The notes under the pieces were generated by a model. That model saw nothing but the letters and a program-made list of their open reading frames with translations. It made no database searches and had not been told where the DNA came from. From Monocercomonoides exilis (taxonomy: Eukaryota; Preaxostyla; Oxymonadida; Polymastigidae): a stretch of 64,000 bases of DNA. This document shows, one piece after another, positions 59,901 to 64,000 of this stretch (the stretch's first letter is position 1; every line of letters starts with the position of its first letter). Made by a program: the position numbers and the translations under genes. The stretch covers positions 364,501-428,500 of the forward strand of contig LSRY02000039.1 in NCBI GenBank assembly GCA_001643675.2, read 5' to 3'.

Positions 59901-62900
59901 TTGTTTGACGAGAAGGCGATGAGAAAGAAAGATCCTCTTGTTCTGATTGGATCGATTCATTCGTCAGTCGGAGAGAAGAACAGGTTGATGAGCGAGGCTG
60001 GTGGCTTCTTCAAATCAAAGGGGCTGTTCAGACGGAATCCGATTTTCAGAACAGATGGGAAGATGCCATCACTTACATCAGATGGGCAATCAAGTGCAGG
60101 AATAGCTGGAGCTTCGCAAGGTGGCTCTGGTAGTTCTTCAGTGGTTGCTTCTTCTTCTTCTACGTCTTCAGCTTCTTCTTCTCATTCTGCTTCTGCTTCT
60201 TCTTCATCATCATCTGAAGAGCCTTTTGACTTTACGTTTTCTTCTCAACCGTATCATTTTGGCTCGCATTACTCAAATGCTGGCATTGTTCTCTATTTCT
60301 TGACGAGAGTCGAGCCGTTCACCTCTCTCGAAATGCATATTCACTCACAGCGCTTTGACGTTGGCGACAGAATCTTCCATTCGATCGGAGAGGCATTCAA
60401 GTGTGCTTCTGAAGGGTTCATCTACGATTTCAAAGAGAGCTTGCCTGATTTCTATGCAAATCCGGCTTTTCTGCGGTCGCATATGGATTTTGCACGGATG
60501 GGACAAAGAACAGGTCTTTTAGAATCAACCATGTCAGCATCTATATCTCCGTATTCAGCACATTATTTAAGCGAGTTGATGGAAAAGAAGAAGAGGAAGG
60601 AGGAAGAGAAAGACGACAAAGACGAAAAACATATGACTGATGCAGATGTCAAAGAAAAGGATAAAACTGATTCATCTTCAGAAGCAATCGATAAAGACGA
60701 AGCATCTTCGTCTTCGTCTTCTTCATTAAAATCTTTAAAGCCAACCAAACTGCCCACAACAACTCCTCTCCACGATGTAGTTCTTCCACTTTGGAGCCAC
60801 AAATCTCCTTTTGCTTTCATTCGCATCAACAAACTTGCACTTGAATCACCAATCGCCTCTGCTTTCATCCACAAATGGATCGACTTAGTCTTCGGTGCCT
60901 GCCAGCGAGGGCCAGCTGCTGTGACCGCGCTGAACACGTTCCATGTGCTGACGTATGAAGGCTCGGTGGATGTGGCATCAATCACTGATCGCGTAACAAA
61001 GAAGAGTGTGATTGCGCAGATCAACAACTTCGGGCAGACCCCGTCTCAGGTCTTTATCGAGCCTCATCCGCAGAAGAAGAATTCGCCGTTGCCGGCAAGT
61101 TTTCTCGATGCGCCGAACAGAATTGTTGTTGTGTTTTCTGAGTTTGTCGTGCCGTCTGTCTTCACAAAGGCGGCAAGCTCGCTGGCTTCTTCATCGACTG
61201 CTCCTCCACCGATGATTTTGCCATTGCCATATCAGCATCAATTGAAGAAAGCAAGTGATAAACCAACCTCTGCTTCTGCTACTGCTTCTGCTGCTTCTTT
61301 GTTGAACACTCCAATAAAGAAAGACAAATCAAAGACAAAGTCCAAACATCCAAAAAGACATTCCATAATATCCACACTCTGCACACTCCCTCCACCTCCA
61401 GGTCCCTCAGCCTCTCCTTTCACACATCCTTCCTCCACTTCGCTCACCTCTCCCATCAGCGATGTCCGAATCCGCCCAGGAACAGAATCCATTGACACTC
61501 GTGTGGAGACAATTGGTCCACGACGCATATTTGTTCCGGGTGGGAAGGGAATTTCAGTCGGGTTTGGCGGAAGTGACAGGAGCATCCGCATTCACTCAGC
61601 AGGAAATGGGGCTGTGCTGTCGATCCACTCTGGAATGCACCACGGGGCGATCACAGCAGCAGCAGTGGTGTGTGGCTATGTGGGCGAGCCAGACAAGCAC
61701 CCACTTTATCCGCCTGTGGCTGGAATTGAGTGGGAGGCACAGAACGAAGTATCGCAGGGGATGCTGTGGAATGAGAGTGTGATGCTCATTCAGCAGAGCG
61801 CGATAGCACTTGAACTTATCGACAGGGGAATTCTGAAGAAGCATTCGTCTGTTTCTGCTGCAGAAGAGAGACAGGAAGAGATCAGAAAAGAAAGCGAACG
61901 AAGAGTCAATGAAAGCAAAAATTGTTCTGATTTGCTTGAAAAATCAGAAGAAATATCAGAAGAAATGGGAACTTGTAGCTCATTGTCATCATTCTCTTCT
62001 GAAGAACAACTGACAAATTCTGTTATCACACGCAATCTCGCCAGAAACTTCCTTTCTGCGATGGATCCATTGCTTGCTGAATTGTCATCTTCTCTTTCGT
62101 TGTCTGTTGCACAGCCGCCTGCTCTTCCACAGCGCCTCAAATCATTTGTTGGTGAGATTGATACTGTTAAGAGCGAGCGAAATATATCAGCTCATACTCA
62201 TTCTTCAGGAAAGGCATTGCAGCCTTCATCCTCGTCATCATCTTCTTCTTCTTCTACAAAAGAGACAAATGAGAAATTAGCTTCACAACCATCACCGAGC
62301 ATCTCATTACCATCCAAAAATATTCCCCAACAAACAGAACAGACAAATAAGCTTGTTGAATCTTCTTCAGATTCTAGTGCCAGCGAAAAGGGTACAACGT
62401 TATTGTCGTCAGAGCCTGTCACAAATGAAAAAGATGCAATGAAAAGTTCCATTTTAGTTCAAAATGAAACTACAGATCATTCTTCTTCAACAAATTCGAA
62501 TGAAGAGCACTCAGAGCCTTCAAAGGAACAAATTGAAGATGCAGCTCAAACTTCGCCTGATGCTTCTTTAGAAATTCCCAAAGAAGAAAAAGAATCAGCA
62601 AAGGACGATTTGCAACAACAAAACGACGAACAAATAGAGAAAAGTGAGACGCCTCCTGTTCCATTGGCAGCAAATGATTTCCTTTCAGCAGCAGACAATT
62701 TGGAGGATAATGCTTCAATACCTTCACCATCATCTTCTTCTTCTTCTACTTCATTGTCATCATCTGATTCTGTTGTTGATCCGTCAATTGATGAAAGTGG
62801 AATGAGCAATTCGTTCTCTCACATTGCAAGTGATACAATGGATCTTTCCTCGTTTGACCAGCCGCCTTCTTCTTCTTCTTCTTTGACGCCTTCTGATTCA

Positions 62901-64000
62901 ATTGCAAATGAGAAAACTTTTTCTGTTTCACGTTCAGATCATCCTTTGTTGTCTTCAACATTATCTCCGTTTTCTTCATTCTCTTCTTCTCCTTCTTCAG
63001 TATCGATTACATCCAACCAACGAAACCGGTCAGCCACAACAGTTGTTCTTCCTTCACATCTGCACAATTTGGTCACTCCTGCCCTCACATTCACACCTCC
63101 ATCAGCAATGAAGAAATCATCTTCTTCTGATAACATTCAATTTTTGGAAGAGGATGCTAACAACAGAAAACAGGATAAAATACATCATAAGCATCACCAT
63201 CACCATCATCATAGAATTCACCATCTTCACAGCAATAATGTTTCTCTGAACGATCAAAGGCAGCAATTCTTCAAAGCCCAGTCAAATTCTCCATTTTCGT
63301 CATCCTCCTCCTCCTCCTCATCTTCTTTCACAAGCTTGCCAACTCCGCTGTCTATCCACTCGAAGTTCCCCATTCCTCCGCCAACTGTTGTAAATCCTCT
63401 TATTCTTCCTCTGACTGCTGCCTCAACACAAGCCCCGTTCACAACTGGTGGACACAAAATGATCAACCACCAATTTTCTGTGTCTTCTCGTGGTGCTCTC
63501 TTCCGAAACAACATTTCTGCACCTTCGTCTTCAACCACTTTGTCTTCTCTTCTTCTGAATGAGGGTGTTCCATCTTCTTTCGAATCTGCTTCTTCTTCAA
63601 CATCGCTTTTGACATCGTCTGAAGCTGCTTTCACTCTTTTAACAGGTGGGAGCGACGGACTTGTGAAGATCTGGCGCTTCACTTCTTCATCCGCTGTGCA
63701 TCAGTCGCTTCTTGCTTCGTCTTCTCCAATCGCTTCAACTGCCATTGCGAATCTATCTGGAAATTCCGCTCCTTCGCTTGCTGGCTCCACCATCCCTGCG
63801 TTGCAGCAGGCACAGAAGGAGAGAGAGAAGAACAGGCAAAGGCTTCTCAGGTTGAGACAGAAAAGCGATGATGCAATTCCTGTTGGCACGGACACCACAC
63901 TCTGCGGAATGACTTCTGTTGCACTTCCTTCTTCTTCTTCTTCTACAACTTCTTCTTCCTCCTCGCTCGTTTCGTTGAGTTCAGGCAGCACTTTGCAAAA
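40633..64000 (+). CDS. Giant PH-BEACH-WD40 protein (3' end outside window)
   Basis: Exons are 40633-40712, 40838-41029 and 41084 to beyond the window, at least 7,729 aa; known BEACH proteins are usually 2,000-4,000. Introns start GTTTGT and GTTTGA, both phase 2, and splicing gives QEYRLIRQATSLREKW. The third exon was checked at many points and stays in one frame. Helical N-terminal part, then long alternating Ser (TCT) and Glu/Lys (GAA/GAG) tracts; a ConA/laminin-G-like domain at about 48260-48880 (GFTLSFWMKI, WHHLCIVHH); a PH-BEACH domain at about 59285-59480 (VPRRFTLMPVALEI); a BEACH domain at about 59560-61190 (SNYRYLMLVNNAAGRT, QYPVFPWVL, LPLWSHKSPFAFIRI, AQINNFGQTP); and WD40-like repeats from about 61440 (VGFGGSDRSIRIHS) and 63625-63685 (LLTGGSDGLVKIWRF). 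The BEACH domain contains Ser/acidic inserts at about 60110-60220 and 60580-60740. BEACH proteins scaffold lysosome, endosome and autophagy traffic. A 3' splice site other than 40837 for intron 1 is possible. Confidence 0.93.
42097..58830 (+). repeat. Alternating poly-Ser and Glu/Lys low-complexity tracts in the BEACH gene
   Basis: Dense runs of TCT/TCA (Ser) alternate with GAA/GAG/AAA (Glu/Lys), for example Ser-rich at 42415-42530 and 53370-54150 and Glu/Lys-rich at 43360-43540, 44940-45050 and 56400-56520. TTC and GAA tracts are complementary, so the same region yields many long antisense open frames that are not genes. Confidence 0.85.

Noticed and set aside
1-64000. tRNA, rRNA, CRISPR, phage or bacterial operon features
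   Set aside because: None was found by eye. Repeats are microsatellites or amino-acid runs, and genes have spliceosomal introns.

Overview
This window is nuclear DNA of a unicellular eukaryote. The best guess is an oxymonad/preaxostylan flagellate close to Monocercomonoides. The reasons are a very large Cys-rich beta-helix-type ectodomain fused to a kinase-like tail, two copies of a helical family I remember from that lineage, short spliceosomal introns that mostly start GTTTG, and proteins swollen by Ser, Glu/Lys and Gln runs. The species call rests on memory of families and no search was run. The code looks standard: TAA and TGA end recognisable C-termini, and the long Gln tracts use only CAA/CAG. 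No tRNA, rRNA, CRISPR array or prokaryotic signal was seen.

Layout. (1) 1-8673 (+): 3' part of a giant poly-Ser/poly-Gln protein with a PAM2-like motif and a Gly/Arg-rich tail; its 5' end lies outside. (2) 8674-11139: AT-rich spacer holding a (AGT)23 microsatellite and possible decayed coding sequence. (3) 11140-12571 (+) and 14433-15998 (-): two tail-to-tail paralogues, each with three exons and the same intron positions and phases. (4) 18794-19839 (+): a four-exon type I membrane protein like Atg27 and mannose-6-phosphate receptors. (5) 21199-31068 (-): an intronless 3289-aa receptor with six ectodomain modules, one membrane segment and a degenerate kinase domain. (6) 31682-32086: a non-autonomous transposon-like element with 102-bp inverted ends. 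(7) 32836-40592 (-): UDP-glucose:glycoprotein glucosyltransferase (UGGT), three exons, oversized, with the catalytic DxD replaced by K-A-G. (8) 40633 to the window end (+): a giant PH-BEACH-WD40 protein, at least 7,729 aa within the window. Its start codon is only 40 bp from that of UGGT.

Several genes belong to the endomembrane system: UGGT in ER glycoprotein quality control, the Atg27/M6PR-like protein in Golgi-endosome sorting, BEACH proteins in vesicle and lysosome trafficking, and a heavily N-glycosylatable surface receptor. They are eukaryotic genes lying side by side, not an operon, so shared function is inference.

Exon boundaries were set by eye from reading-frame phase, GT-AG ends and family alignment from memory. 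Most other open frames are antisense or frame-shifted shadows of low-complexity coding sequence.
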